A stretch of DNA of 64,000 nt from Robiginitomaculum sp. (GTDB lineage Bacteria; Pseudomonadota; Alphaproteobacteria; Caulobacterales; Maricaulaceae). The DNA is taken from the NCBI GenBank assembly GCA_016765135.1, contig JAESQN010000031.1, forward strand, positions 62,001-126,000. Direction: 5' to 3'. Below are positions 35,586 to 44,715 of the stretch, piece after piece. The translations under genes were made by a program, and so were the position numbers. Numbering within the stretch: position 1 is the stretch's first letter; each line of letters begins with the position of its first letter. The notes under the pieces were generated by a model, which saw nothing but the letters and a program-made list of their open reading frames with translations, did no database searches and had not been told where the DNA came from.

Positions 35586-36540
35586 ACAAGATTTATTGAT
35601 GATCACCGTAGTGATTACGGGGTCGAGCCAATTTGCAAAGCTTTGCCATTGTCCCGTCAACTTATTATACCCGTCTAGCCGAGCGACGTGACCTGTCCAG
35701 ACTGTCTACACAGGCGAAACGTGACGTTGTTTTGAAGCCAGAGATCAAGCGCGTGTTTAAGGACAATCGCAAGATTTACGGTGTGCGCAAAGTCTGGCAT
35801 CAGATGCGCAGAGAGGGCCATGATATTGCACGGTGCACGGTCGCACGGTCGCAAGGTCGCAAGGTCGCAAGGTCGCAAGGTCGCAAGGTTAATGTGAGAA
35901 CTAGGCATTAACAGGGTAAAAGCCAGCAAACCACCTTCAGCAACAAGGCGGATGTATGTCCACGGGATTTAGTGAACCGGCAGTTCAAAGCACCAGCACC
36001 CAACGTATTATGGGTGTCGGTTTTTTTACAAGAGCACTTCCTTCGGTCGCCCATGTCTCCACATGGGCGGGGTTTGTTTATGTGGCGTTCGTCATTGATA
36101 CTTACGCCCGCCGGGTTGTCAGTTGGCGTGTCAGCCGAACGCCGTATACGAAGTTTGTTCTGGATGCTTTGGAGCAAGCTTTGCATGAGCGGCAACCCGT
36201 GCATAAATCTGGCCTCGTTCACCACAGTGATCGGGGCAGTCAATATTTGTCGATTAAATATACGGAACGTCTGGCCGAAGCTGGCATTGAGCCATCTGTC
36301 GGCAGTGTCGGGGACAGTTACGACAACGCCTTGGCCGAAACTATCAACGGTCTTTACAGGGCCGAACTTATTCATCGGCAAGGCCCGTGGAAACCATTTG
36401 AAGCGGTGGAATTTGAGACCCTCAAATGGGTAGACTGGTTTGTTCACAAACGAATATTAGGATCGATCGGCAACATCCCGCCCGCCGAAGCAGAGGAGAA
36501 CTATTACGCAGCACTGGACAAAGTCCCAAAGGCTGCATAA
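35583..36540 (+). pseudogene. IS3-family orfB transposase, multiply disrupted
   Basis: Begins MTRFIDDHRSDYGVEPICKA, shifts frame near 35645, and continues TYYTRLAERRDLSRLS. At 35841-35888 an 8-bp tandem array replaces normal sequence, and an insertion near 36025 breaks the segment with the first catalytic Asp. The last part (from about 36060) is intact in one frame, with TWAGFVYVAFVIDTYARRVV, HHSDRGSQYLSIKY (second Asp) and the glutamate in DNALAETINGLYR. It cannot yield a working transposase. Confidence 0.87.
35841..35888 (+). repeat. 8-bp tandem repeat array, six copies
   Basis: Six consecutive copies of TCGCAAGG (the first reads TCGCACGG) lie inside the dead orfB. Because the unit is 8 bases, each gain or loss changes frame. 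The array probably grew by slippage in sequence free of selection. Confidence 0.95.
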
Positions 36541-36711
36541 CTGAAACGAAACAGCCTCCGGCAAACTCGGAGCGGTTCAGTTTTGGAGGTCTCTTATTTG
36601 TGTCTTTTACCTCATTAATTTGCCGAAACAACCCCCGTTATCTGTGTTGACGTATGTGTTTAGAAAGCCTAATGAGTGGGCTGTTTTTAAACTTTCCGAG
36701 GATACATTATT

Positions 36712-37701
36712 ATGGACATAAGGGGCAAAAAATTTGTTCTTGTTGGCGGTGCCGGTTTGATCGGGTCGCACACTGTGGATGCACTTACAAAGCAAGATGT
36801 GAGCGAAATCGTAATTTATGATAATTTTGTTCGCGGGCGGATGTCGAATTTAGAAGCCGCCCTCAAAGATCCGCGCGTTAAAATCTATGATATTGGCGGC
36901 GATATTTTACAGTCCGATATTTTGCAGTCGGCCATAAAGAATGCTGACGGCGTATTTCATTTTGCCGCCCTTTGGCTGCTGCAATGCCAAGAATACCAAC
37001 GAGCCGCTTTCGATGTCAATATTCGCGGCACATTTAACGTGCTGGAGGCTTGTGTGCAGCACAATGTCGAGCGCCTGGTCTGGTCTTCTTCGGCGTCCGT
37101 GTACGGCGACGCGGTGGAAGAACCCATGACAGAAGACCATCCCTTTAAAAATACCAATTTTTACGGCGCGACCAAAATAGCCGGCGAGGCCATGCTGACG
37201 GCCTATGCCCACCGCTTTGATCTGCCTGCGGTCGGCTTGCGCTATATGAATGTTTACGGCCCGCGCCAGGATTACCACGGCGCTTATATTGCGGTGATTA
37301 TGAAAATGCTCGACAGGATTGACAATGGTATCGCGCCTGACGTTTACGGCGACGGTAGCCAAGCCTATGATTTTGTTTATGTAGAAGATTGTGCAAAAGC
37401 CAATGTTTGTGCCATGCAGGCCGATACGACCGCCGAATTTTATAATGTCGGCACCGGCAAACGCACCACCATCAAAACTGTGGCTGAAATGCTGCTCAAA
37501 TTAACCGGTTCTGACTTGCAAATAAACTATTTGCCTGAAGGGGAAACCTTTGTGAAAAACAGAATTGGTTGCCCGAAAAAAGCAGCAGATGAAATCGGAT
37601 ATATTGGTGATGTTGACCTAGAATATGGCCTCAAACAACTCATTGAATGGCGGAAAAACAATATTGAAGAAGTCGCAAAACGGCGCGATAAAAACCGTTA
37701 G
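36712..37701 (+). CDS. NAD-dependent sugar epimerase/dehydratase
   Basis: A 329-residue extended short-chain dehydrogenase. The Rossmann motif VLVGGAGLIGSHTVDALT, the WSSSASVYGD strand with the catalytic Ser, and YGATK with catalytic Tyr and Lys are all present, plus LRYMNVYGPRQDYHGAY typical of UDP-glucose 4-epimerase-like enzymes. The substrate cannot be read from sequence. It is the first gene after the decayed IS3 element and is followed by asnB after 20 bases, so the two may be co-transcribed. Confidence 0.85.
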   Translation: MDIRGKKFVLVGGAGLIGSHTVDALTKQDVSEIVIYDNFVRGRMSNLEAALKDPRVKIYDIGGDILQSDILQSAIKNADGVFHFAALWLLQCQEYQRAAFDVNIRGTFNVLEACVQHNVERLVWSSSASVYGDAVEEPMTEDHPFKNTNFYGATKIAGEAMLTAYAHRFDLPAVGLRYMNVYGPRQDYHGAYIAVIMKMLDRIDNGIAPDVYGDGSQAYDFVYVEDCAKANVCAMQADTTAEFYNVGTGKRTTIKTVAEMLLKLTGSDLQINYLPEGETFVKNRIGCPKKAADEIGYIGDVDLEYGLKQLIEWRKNNIEEVAKRRDKNR

Positions 37702-37721
37702 GTTTAACGGCGGATAAAATT

Positions 37722-39626
37722 ATGTGTGGCATCACAGGTCTCTTAAATACAAATAACGCCCCTGCCGACCTGAGCATTGTGCAAGGCATGACGGATTTGC
37801 TTGCCCACCGGGGGCCAGACGGGGACGGGCTATACAAGGACGGGGCTTTAGGCTTGGGCCATCGCCGACTAGCGATTATTGACTTGTCCGATGCGTCTGC
37901 GCAGCCGATTACCAGTGAAGATGGTCGTTATACACTTACCTATAACGGCGAGCTGTATAACTATAAGGAAATCCGCCAGGAGCTCATACATAAGGGCCAC
38001 AGCTTCCACAGCTCCGGTGATACGGAAGTTTTTCTAAAAGCGCTTATACAGTGGGGGGAAAAAGCCCTGTTACGATTTAACGGCATGTTTGCTTTCGCTT
38101 TATGGGATACAAAAGAGAAAACATTGTTGCTCGGCCGAGACCGGTTTGGTGTCAAACCAGTCTATTATGCCCAACTCAAAAACACGTTCATATTTGCCTC
38201 CGAAATAAAGGCGTTCAACGCCCACCCCGAATTCCGTACCCAACTCAATAAGCAAGGGCTTGCCGAATACCTTACCTTTCAGAATTTTTTGTCGGACCAA
38301 ACATTATATGAAGACGCCAAATTATTGCCACAAGGGTCATTTCTTAGGGTTTCGCAAATTGGCATTATTGGCAGACCGGTACAATATTGGGACTTTAATT
38401 TCCAGGAACCAATAAATCCTCCCTCAAAAAGCGAGCTTCTTGACGAGCTGGATTTTTTGTTCCAGCAGGCTGTAAAGCGGCAACTTGTTAGTGATGTTGA
38501 TGTTGGGGCCTATTTATCAGGCGGTATCGATTCGGGGTCAATTACGGCCATAGCCGCAAAAAATCTGCCCTATATGAAGACCTTTACAGTCGGCTTTGAT
38601 TTAAGCTCAGCTTCAGGCGTTGAGCTTGCTTTTGATGAGCGTGCAAATGCTGAATATATGTCCTATGTTTTCAAAACCGAACAATATGAAAGCGTATTGA
38701 AATCCGGGGACATGGAGCGGGCTCTCCCCAAGCTGGTCTACCACCAAGAAGAACCACGGGTTGGGCAATGTTACCCGAATTTTTACGCTGCAAAACTGGC
38801 CAGCGCATTTGGCAAGGTTGTACTTTCGGGCGGGGGTGGCGATGAATTATTTGGCGGATACCCCTGGCGTTACTACCGTGCAGCAGGAAAAAGCAACTTT
38901 AACGATTATGTCGACACCTATTATGATTTTTGGCAGCGATTGATCCCAAATGATTCGTTTAAAAACATTCTTGCGCCAATCTGGGATGAAGTCTCCCACG
39001 TGAATACGAAAGATATTTTCAAAAACGTGTTTAATGGCGCACACCCCAAGAAATTGGCCCCAGAAGATTGCTTGAATATGTCCTTGTATTTCGAGGCAAA
39101 AACCTTCTTAAACGGCTTGCTTGTCATGGAGGACAAGCTCTCCATGGCACACAGTCTTGAAACCCGCTTGCCATTTTTAGATAATGATTTGGTTGATTTT
39201 GCCATGCGCCTACCCGCCTATATGAAGGTAGGAAGTTTACACGAAGTCGTGTCTTTAGACGAGAATGAGGCGAATGGAAAAACCAATAAATATTACCAAA
39301 AAACCAAGGACGGTAAATTGGCCTTGCGCGAAGTTATGCAAAGGCATTTGCCTGCCAAGGTTACAAACGAAATAAAGCAAGGATTTTCTGCGCCAGACGC
39401 CAGCTGGTTTAAGGGCGAAAGCATTGATTTTGTGCGAGAGCGCCTCATAGATGATGAGAGTTCCGGGATTTACGATGTACTGGACTTTGATACGACAAAA
39501 CTACTTGTCAATGAACATCTCACTGGCAAACAAAACCGGCGTTTGTTGATTTGGTCTTTATTATATCTGGATCAATGGTGGAAAATCAATACGCCGAACA
39601 CTGCTACATCAACGGCTGAGCCGTGA
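37722..39626 (+). CDS. asnB: AsnB-type glutamine amidotransferase/synthetase
   Basis: A 634-residue two-domain enzyme. The N-terminal glutaminase domain starts MCGITGLLNT with the nucleophile Cys2 and keeps RGPDGDG and YNGELYNYKEIR. The C-terminal synthetase domain has the PP-loop LSGGIDSGS (about residue 265) and a GGDELFGGYPWRY segment. In housekeeping use it makes asparagine, but in surface-sugar loci AsnB-like enzymes (for example WbpS) amidate the carboxyl of uronic acids. Its place between two epimerase genes favours that role. It overlaps the next gene by 4 bases. Confidence 0.85.
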   Translation: MCGITGLLNTNNAPADLSIVQGMTDLLAHRGPDGDGLYKDGALGLGHRRLAIIDLSDASAQPITSEDGRYTLTYNGELYNYKEIRQELIHKGHSFHSSGDTEVFLKALIQWGEKALLRFNGMFAFALWDTKEKTLLLGRDRFGVKPVYYAQLKNTFIFASEIKAFNAHPEFRTQLNKQGLAEYLTFQNFLSDQTLYEDAKLLPQGSFLRVSQIGIIGRPVQYWDFNFQEPINPPSKSELLDELDFLFQQAVKRQLVSDVDVGAYLSGGIDSGSITAIAAKNLPYMKTFTVGFDLSSASGVELAFDERANAEYMSYVFKTEQYESVLKSGDMERALPKLVYHQEEPRVGQCYPNFYAAKLASAFGKVVLSGGGGDELFGGYPWRYYRAAGKSNFNDYVDTYYDFWQRLIPNDSFKNILAPIWDEVSHVNTKDIFKNVFNGAHPKKLAPEDCLNMSLYFEAKTFLNGLLVMEDKLSMAHSLETRLPFLDNDLVDFAMRLPAYMKVGSLHEVVSLDENEANGKTNKYYQKTKDGKLALREVMQRHLPAKVTNEIKQGFSAPDASWFKGESIDFVRERLIDDESSGIYDVLDFDTTKLLVNEHLTGKQNRRLLIWSLLYLDQWWKINTPNTATSTAEP

Positions 39627-40537
39627 GAGTATTATTGACAGGGGCAGCCGGGTTTATAGGCAAGCAGATTGCTCGTAGCCTACAAAATAGTTGGGCGGTT
39701 TATGCAGTTGTGCGCGATAGTAACACCCTCTCCGCGAAACAGCTCGCCGGGTATTCTACACTTATCGAAGATGACATCTCACAGGGCCTTACACGTGAAA
39801 GGTATCCCACAAAAATAGATGCCGTCATTCATTGTGCGCAATCTTTGGCTTATCAAACTTTTCCGGCAAACGCTCTGGATGTTTCCAATGTTAATGTAGC
39901 GGCCACGGCTCACCTTCTTGATTATGGGCTTAAGGCAGGGGCAACGTCATTTTGCCATATATCAAGCGGTTCGGTTTATGAGCCTTATGATCAAACATTA
40001 CACGAAGGCAGTGTTTTGACACCTAGTTCAATAAATGGATGCTCAAAAGCCGCCGCGGAAATGTTGGTCAGGAGCTATGCCTCGCTCATGAAAACTTGCT
40101 CTTTACGGGTTTTCATGCCCTACGGCCCCGGCCAAACCAACAGATTGTTACCGAACCTTATCCATAAAGTTCTTATGGGCGAAACCATTACTTTGGCCCA
40201 AGGCCGAGGCCCTGTTATTGCCCCTATTCATGTTGAGGATGTTGCAAACATCATCAGTTCTGCTTGTCAGGACCAATGGCAGGGGGTCGTGAATATCGCT
40301 GGCATGGAAACCATGCCTCTTTCGGACGTGGTTACGAGCATTGCAAAAACCTTAAGACAAGATTTAAACATCAAGACCACCAGCGAAGCGTCAATCAACC
40401 TGACCCCCCCCTTGGATATTTTGAAATCCAAAATACCAACAGTCGGTTTCATTGATTTTAAAACTGGGTTATCCGAAACAATCAGCGCATATCTCTCTGA
40501 AGGAACTAACGATATAAACCCATTTAGATCAACATGA
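39623..40537 (+). CDS. NAD-epimerase-like protein lacking the catalytic tyrosine
   Basis: A 304-residue extended short-chain dehydrogenase-like protein. It has a clear Rossmann motif (VLLTGAAGFIGKQIA) and an HISSGSVYEPY strand, but where the family has Y-x-x-x-K it reads N-G-C-S-K (SSINGCSKAAAE), so the catalytic Tyr is replaced by Asn. It may be a binding or regulatory protein or use another acid/base. It overlaps asnB by 4 bases and the following glycosyltransferase-like gene by 4 bases, so it is kept in the operon. Confidence 0.75.
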   Translation: MRVLLTGAAGFIGKQIARSLQNSWAVYAVVRDSNTLSAKQLAGYSTLIEDDISQGLTRERYPTKIDAVIHCAQSLAYQTFPANALDVSNVNVAATAHLLDYGLKAGATSFCHISSGSVYEPYDQTLHEGSVLTPSSINGCSKAAAEMLVRSYASLMKTCSLRVFMPYGPGQTNRLLPNLIHKVLMGETITLAQGRGPVIAPIHVEDVANIISSACQDQWQGVVNIAGMETMPLSDVVTSIAKTLRQDLNIKTTSEASINLTPPLDILKSKIPTVGFIDFKTGLSETISAYLSEGTNDINPFRST

Positions 40538-42453
40538 GTTACACAAAAAACATTCTTGTTCTCTCTTCAATGTATCATTATACACATATGAGCCAAATGA
40601 TAGATTATTTGGCTGCCTATAAAACATACTCGCGGCATAATTATTTCTTCCATAATTTTATCTATGAATTTGACCCTAAAACGATAGATTTTGACCGTTT
40701 CGATGTTGTGATGCTGCCCCACAATTTTTGGCCAATGAATTTAAATGAAGAACAAAGAGCCGCATTGGCCGCAACCAAAGCTTTAAAAGCGTTGTTTTTA
40801 CAAGATGAATATCAGGAAGTTCGAAATATCAACAAGGTTATGGACGAAATGGGTATTGACCTTATGTTCACTTGCGTTGCAGAAAAAGATTTTGATGTTT
40901 TTTATCCCAAGAAACGGATCAAAAGCCTACAGGCTGTATACGGCGTTCTCACGGGTTACGTTTCAGACGCAATGATGGCTCCAGACATGCTACAATTGGA
41001 AAACAAAACAATTGATGTCGGTTTTCGCTCTCGCGTATCTCCTGATTTTTTAGGTAAGCTGGGTTATGAAAAATTACGGATCGCGGAAAAGTTTGGGGCA
41101 TTTGCAACAGAGCAAGGCCTAAGCACCAATATTTCAGTCAACGAAGACGACCGGCTGTCAGGGCATCGCTGGACCGAATTTTTACAGAGCTGTAAAACCC
41201 AATTAGGCACGCCTAGCGGCTCAAGTGTGATTGATTTTGATGGTAAGCTGATGAAAACATCAACGTCCTATCGGCGAGCCTTTCCCCACGTGCCGTTCCA
41301 TGAAGTCTTTGACGCTAATCTGGCCAGATATGATGGGAAATACGGCATAGATACAGTTTCACCGCGAACCTTCGAGTGTGCCGCAACTGGTACAGCCATG
41401 GTGCAACTTGAGGGGTATTGTGGCGGTATATTGACGCCCGGAAAGCATTATATTGAGATTAAGGCTGACTATTCGAATATGGGTGACGTGGTCGAGCAAA
41501 TCAAAGACACCCGCCATTGCCAAACAATTGCAAAACAAGCCCATGCCGATTTAATCGCAAGTAATAAATACAATTTCCGCACCCATGTTGAAAAAATTGA
41601 TGACATTTTTGATTATCACTTACCCAATGCGAAAGCCCGTTCTACATTTCTTGATCCGAAAGCTTTTTATAACCAGATAATATGGCGACACGATCAAAGC
41701 TTTACAATGGGCGACGGCGGTCTGATTTATCTCAATACTTTCAAAGCCGAAAAGTTACAAGAAGCAGAACAGCAAAATACCAAATTACGAAAAGTTCCAA
41801 TTATTGGCAAGATGGTAAACCGAACTGGCGGAGAACCTATCAAGAAAGTAGCCAAGGGAAAGGCCGCGCTTCAATTGGTCAGGACGTTCCCTGTCTTTCG
41901 CTCTTTATTTTTGCGCGCAATTATGTCTGGAAAGAATGGGCCCAGACTGGAAGTTATTTTAAAGGATATTTTACTGCTCGGCATCATAAAATCGGTACAA
42001 AGCGGGTTGAATCTTTCTGGTACAGGTTTTGGTGCTAGGTTGCAGCTTGAAGATGAAAAGATCGTGCTCATTGGCGACCCCAAATTTAGCCTACAGGAAC
42101 CGGATGAAGCATTTTTCGAAAAAAGAAACCCTGGCGACAAGGTGCCACGAAAGGATGTTCGTGAGCAATTGAACGAATATTTACAATATGAAAACGGGCA
42201 AATTGTTGTGGATCTAGCGTCCGTGTTTCCGCTTGCAGTTTTTGCCAGCAGCATTATCTTCTATTGGCCGCTGGAAGCAAGGCCAGATAGCTTTCGCTCC
42301 AACGCTGATCTATATTACCACTTGCCTGGGTTTACGCAAATATCAAAATCATTCCCCTTACTCTCCAAACAGGTGATAAATGAGGCACTTACACCAGCCT
42401 CGGCTTCCGAATTGAACGCTTTAACGTTAATTTTTGAAAATAAGAAAGAATGA
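40534..42453 (+). CDS. Glycosyltransferase-like protein, paralogue family member A
   Basis: A 639-residue protein. Its first ~350 residues share an ordered motif set with the products at 44712-46370 and 57650-58942: LFLQDEYQ, AVYGVLTGYVSD, HRWTEFLQSC, GTPSGSSVIDFDGKL, VSPRTFECAATGT and DYSNMGDVVEQ. The SPR-x-x-E segment resembles the donor-site loop of GT-B enzymes. The C-terminal ~290 residues are unique to this member and match nothing recognised. No signal peptide or membrane helix is clear. It overlaps the upstream epimerase-like gene by 4 bases. Function is unknown; a glycosyltransferase role is inferred. Confidence 0.65.
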   Translation: MSYTKNILVLSSMYHYTHMSQMIDYLAAYKTYSRHNYFFHNFIYEFDPKTIDFDRFDVVMLPHNFWPMNLNEEQRAALAATKALKALFLQDEYQEVRNINKVMDEMGIDLMFTCVAEKDFDVFYPKKRIKSLQAVYGVLTGYVSDAMMAPDMLQLENKTIDVGFRSRVSPDFLGKLGYEKLRIAEKFGAFATEQGLSTNISVNEDDRLSGHRWTEFLQSCKTQLGTPSGSSVIDFDGKLMKTSTSYRRAFPHVPFHEVFDANLARYDGKYGIDTVSPRTFECAATGTAMVQLEGYCGGILTPGKHYIEIKADYSNMGDVVEQIKDTRHCQTIAKQAHADLIASNKYNFRTHVEKIDDIFDYHLPNAKARSTFLDPKAFYNQIIWRHDQSFTMGDGGLIYLNTFKAEKLQEAEQQNTKLRKVPIIGKMVNRTGGEPIKKVAKGKAALQLVRTFPVFRSLFLRAIMSGKNGPRLEVILKDILLLGIIKSVQSGLNLSGTGFGARLQLEDEKIVLIGDPKFSLQEPDEAFFEKRNPGDKVPRKDVREQLNEYLQYENGQIVVDLASVFPLAVFASSIIFYWPLEARPDSFRSNADLYYHLPGFTQISKSFPLLSKQVINEALTPASASELNALTLIFENKKE

Positions 42454-42484
42454 TGACCGCCAACTTTCTTAAAGTCCCCGAGGC

Positions 42485-43591
42485 CTACTCAGACTGGACC
42501 AAGGTCACAAGGGCATCTAGGTATTGAAAGACAACCGTCAAGGCCTCTTCATTGCCCAATTCATATGCACGCAAAAATGTAGCAATTCCAGTGGCATAAA
42601 AGGGCCCGCCAATCAAAGACGAAACATGCAAATAGGCAAGATTCATTGTCGCCGTCACATGGCCGGATGCGCTAGCATTTTCGTACCAAAGTACGGCACC
42701 CTCAAGATCCACCTCTCCACCAAGCCCTGTCTGTAAAAGGGCCGCGTAATGGTGCTGTGCGCCCAAATGTCCCATTTCTCCAGCCTTTCGATAATACTTT
42801 CTGGCATCTGCCATGTTAATTTCACACCCAATACCTAGCTGGTAATAAGTTCCTAGCGTAAAAATACTTTCTATATTTCCTAGTTTAGCGGCCAGACAGT
42901 GCTTCTCAAAGGCGGCTTGGTGCTTGCCTTGATTATAGAGTTCTACAGCGCTTTGAAATAAAGTTTGCATCTCATGGGTTTTCTTTTTTGAACTTCGAAC
43001 CCGGTTCAAAATCCGATGCGTTATCGGTCGGGCTTTCAGGCTTTCGTTTACAAATACCAATGGAGCTGTATAATCAGGGGCCAACTCTGTCAAACGCTCT
43101 TGAATCGTATTCAGAACATCTTCTTTCGCGCCCAGATATTGCAATGTTTTCGAGAGTTCAATATAAATATCCTGCACGGGCTGTGACAAGGGTCCAAATC
43201 GTTCGCGGGATCTGGATATTACTTCCTTATATCCTTGAATCACTTCATTTTTGTCAGCTGACATCTTGAGAAGCCTCAAAATTAGCAAGTCAACTTTCAG
43301 TATGATCTCTGGGCTAGATTTTTCACTGTTCTTGACAACCTCTAGACATTCTCTAATTTTGTCTGCTTCGTCTGTTAGGGATTGCTCGTTACAATATTGA
43401 ACGAAATCCTCAAAAATGGCTAGGTCTTCGTCAGTGAATAAAAACTCTCCCGTTTTCAGAGAGTTGGAAATCACTGCCACGGGTCTTCTTAATGCCTTTT
43501 TATAGGCCGCCAGGGCCTGCTCAGGAATTGCTAGAGCCGAGCAAACTTTGGCCAAGTTATGATGGAGGTATGTTTGGTCGATCGTCAGCAT
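42485..43591 (-). CDS. Sel1/TPR-repeat protein
   Basis: A 368-residue helical-repeat protein. The C-terminal part (about residues 210-330) holds three Sel1-like repeats, with YNQGKHQAAFEKHCLAAKLG, DARKYYRKAGEMGHLGAQHH and AVLWYENASASGHVTATMNL. The N-terminal part is TPR-like (EQALAAYKKALRRP near residue 25). There is no signal peptide, so it is probably cytoplasmic and acts by protein binding. It lies convergent with member A (32 bases apart) and divergent from the unknown gene at 43774, as an isolated minus-strand gene in a plus-strand locus. Confidence 0.8.
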   Translation of the reverse strand: MLTIDQTYLHHNLAKVCSALAIPEQALAAYKKALRRPVAVISNSLKTGEFLFTDEDLAIFEDFVQYCNEQSLTDEADKIRECLEVVKNSEKSSPEIILKVDLLILRLLKMSADKNEVIQGYKEVISRSRERFGPLSQPVQDIYIELSKTLQYLGAKEDVLNTIQERLTELAPDYTAPLVFVNESLKARPITHRILNRVRSSKKKTHEMQTLFQSAVELYNQGKHQAAFEKHCLAAKLGNIESIFTLGTYYQLGIGCEINMADARKYYRKAGEMGHLGAQHHYAALLQTGLGGEVDLEGAVLWYENASASGHVTATMNLAYLHVSSLIGGPFYATGIATFLRAYELGNEEALTVVFQYLDALVTLVQSE

Positions 43592-43773
43592 TATTGCTAT
43601 CCTAAACTAGAAATGGCTTGTAGACATTGTTTTCCAATGTACTATAATACTATCTTTATTACAATGAAAGAAAGGGTAATCCTCTAAGATAAGGGAATGC
43701 AGATCAGCGCTGATTCTCGAAAATAACTATATTCTTGATAGCCATGCAATTCGAAAGACACTTGTTTTAAGAG

Positions 43774-44715
43774 ATGAATACACAGACACAAAAACACCCA
43801 TCCTTGGCCGTTCGCCGATTTAGTGGCAGCGTTGGTGCTCATGCCATGGATGATGATATTTCCAAAAAATATGAACGGAGTGCTTATAATTATATTCAAG
43901 TATCCCTCAAGGATAAGGACTATAAGGACGCTGATCCGGGCATTCTTGCATTACATTTGCAACAATTCTCTCTCTATAATATTGGCATTAAAAGTTGGGA
44001 GGAAACGGCAGAAATCCTTTTAATCGTTGCAGGTTATGTACGAGAGATGAAGCATAATTATACGCACCCTATTTGGCTGGCAATGTACAGACACGTAAAA
44101 AACGCTCCTGACGCGCAATCCGCTGGAGCTTTTATAAGCAAGGGCATCTTGAAAAAATCGATCGAGCACAAAGATTGGAACAAACTTCCAGACACACTTA
44201 AGTTTGAAGGTTTGATATTTGCTAGTAAAATGGAGGGTGTACTTCCGTCCAGATTTGCATCCGTAAAAACCTTTCGTTCATTTTTTAAATCCTCTAAAGT
44301 CGCCTGCGGTTGTTTACTTGCCGTCTGCGCTGAATTTATGCACGCTGGGCGCCGCAAAGATTTGCAGCACTGTGTTGACTTGCTTAAACAAATGAACCCG
44401 GGCTTGTTTGATCTTGATGATATCTCAGTTAGCGGGTTTCTATTTGCGGTTTCTAGGTTTCGGCGAAGCTTACACAATCAAAACTCTGAGTTTGAACAAA
44501 GCAGGAAGGTGCTCACCAAAACGTGGGGAAAGGCAATTTTATTGCCAATGCAACCTGAGGGGAGGAAGGCTCGCTTTGAGGCGATCAAGTTTCTGTACCA
44601 AGAACGTTTGCAAAATGCCGCTTTGCTTCAGGACGAGCAAGCTAAAATACAAGCACATAACAACTGGAAATCATACTTGCTAAAACAGATTGACACACAT
44701 GGGAAGCGCGCATGA
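43774..44715 (+). CDS. Unrecognised protein upstream of glycosyltransferase-like member B
   Basis: A 313-residue protein of no family I recognise. It is mostly helical with no signal peptide or membrane helix. A Cys-rich hydrophobic stretch lies near residue 178 (KVACGCLLAVCAEFMHAG), and the C-terminus is charged. It overlaps the start of the next gene by 4 bases (ATGA), so it is probably translated together with member B. Length and helix content hint at a repeat-type scaffold, like the Sel1 protein next door, but this is not supported by a clear repeat. Confidence 0.6.
   Translation: MNTQTQKHPSLAVRRFSGSVGAHAMDDDISKKYERSAYNYIQVSLKDKDYKDADPGILALHLQQFSLYNIGIKSWEETAEILLIVAGYVREMKHNYTHPIWLAMYRHVKNAPDAQSAGAFISKGILKKSIEHKDWNKLPDTLKFEGLIFASKMEGVLPSRFASVKTFRSFFKSSKVACGCLLAVCAEFMHAGRRKDLQHCVDLLKQMNPGLFDLDDISVSGFLFAVSRFRRSLHNQNSEFEQSRKVLTKTWGKAILLPMQPEGRKARFEAIKFLYQERLQNAALLQDEQAKIQAHNNWKSYLLKQIDTHGKRA

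Larger units (their letters stand above)
35209..36579 (+). mobile_element. Decayed IS3-family insertion sequence with 4-bp target duplication
   Basis: A 1371-base element with imperfect terminal inverted repeats of about 26 bp (both ends start TGAACCGCTCC on their inward strand) and a GTTT target duplication at 35205-35208 and 36580-36583. The ends and duplication show it arrived by transposition. Both transposase frames are broken by several frameshifts, and an 8-bp tandem repeat sits inside orfB, so it is inactive. It lies between the lipoprotein gene and a sugar epimerase gene. Confidence 0.9.

Noticed and set aside
35841-35888. Short tandem repeat that could suggest a CRISPR array
   Set aside because: The unit is 8 bases without spacers, far below CRISPR repeat length, and no cas genes are present.
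35956-36540. A long open frame that could be read as a complete transposase
   Set aside because: It is only the undamaged 3' part of orfB; the start region, the first catalytic Asp and several frames upstream are disrupted.
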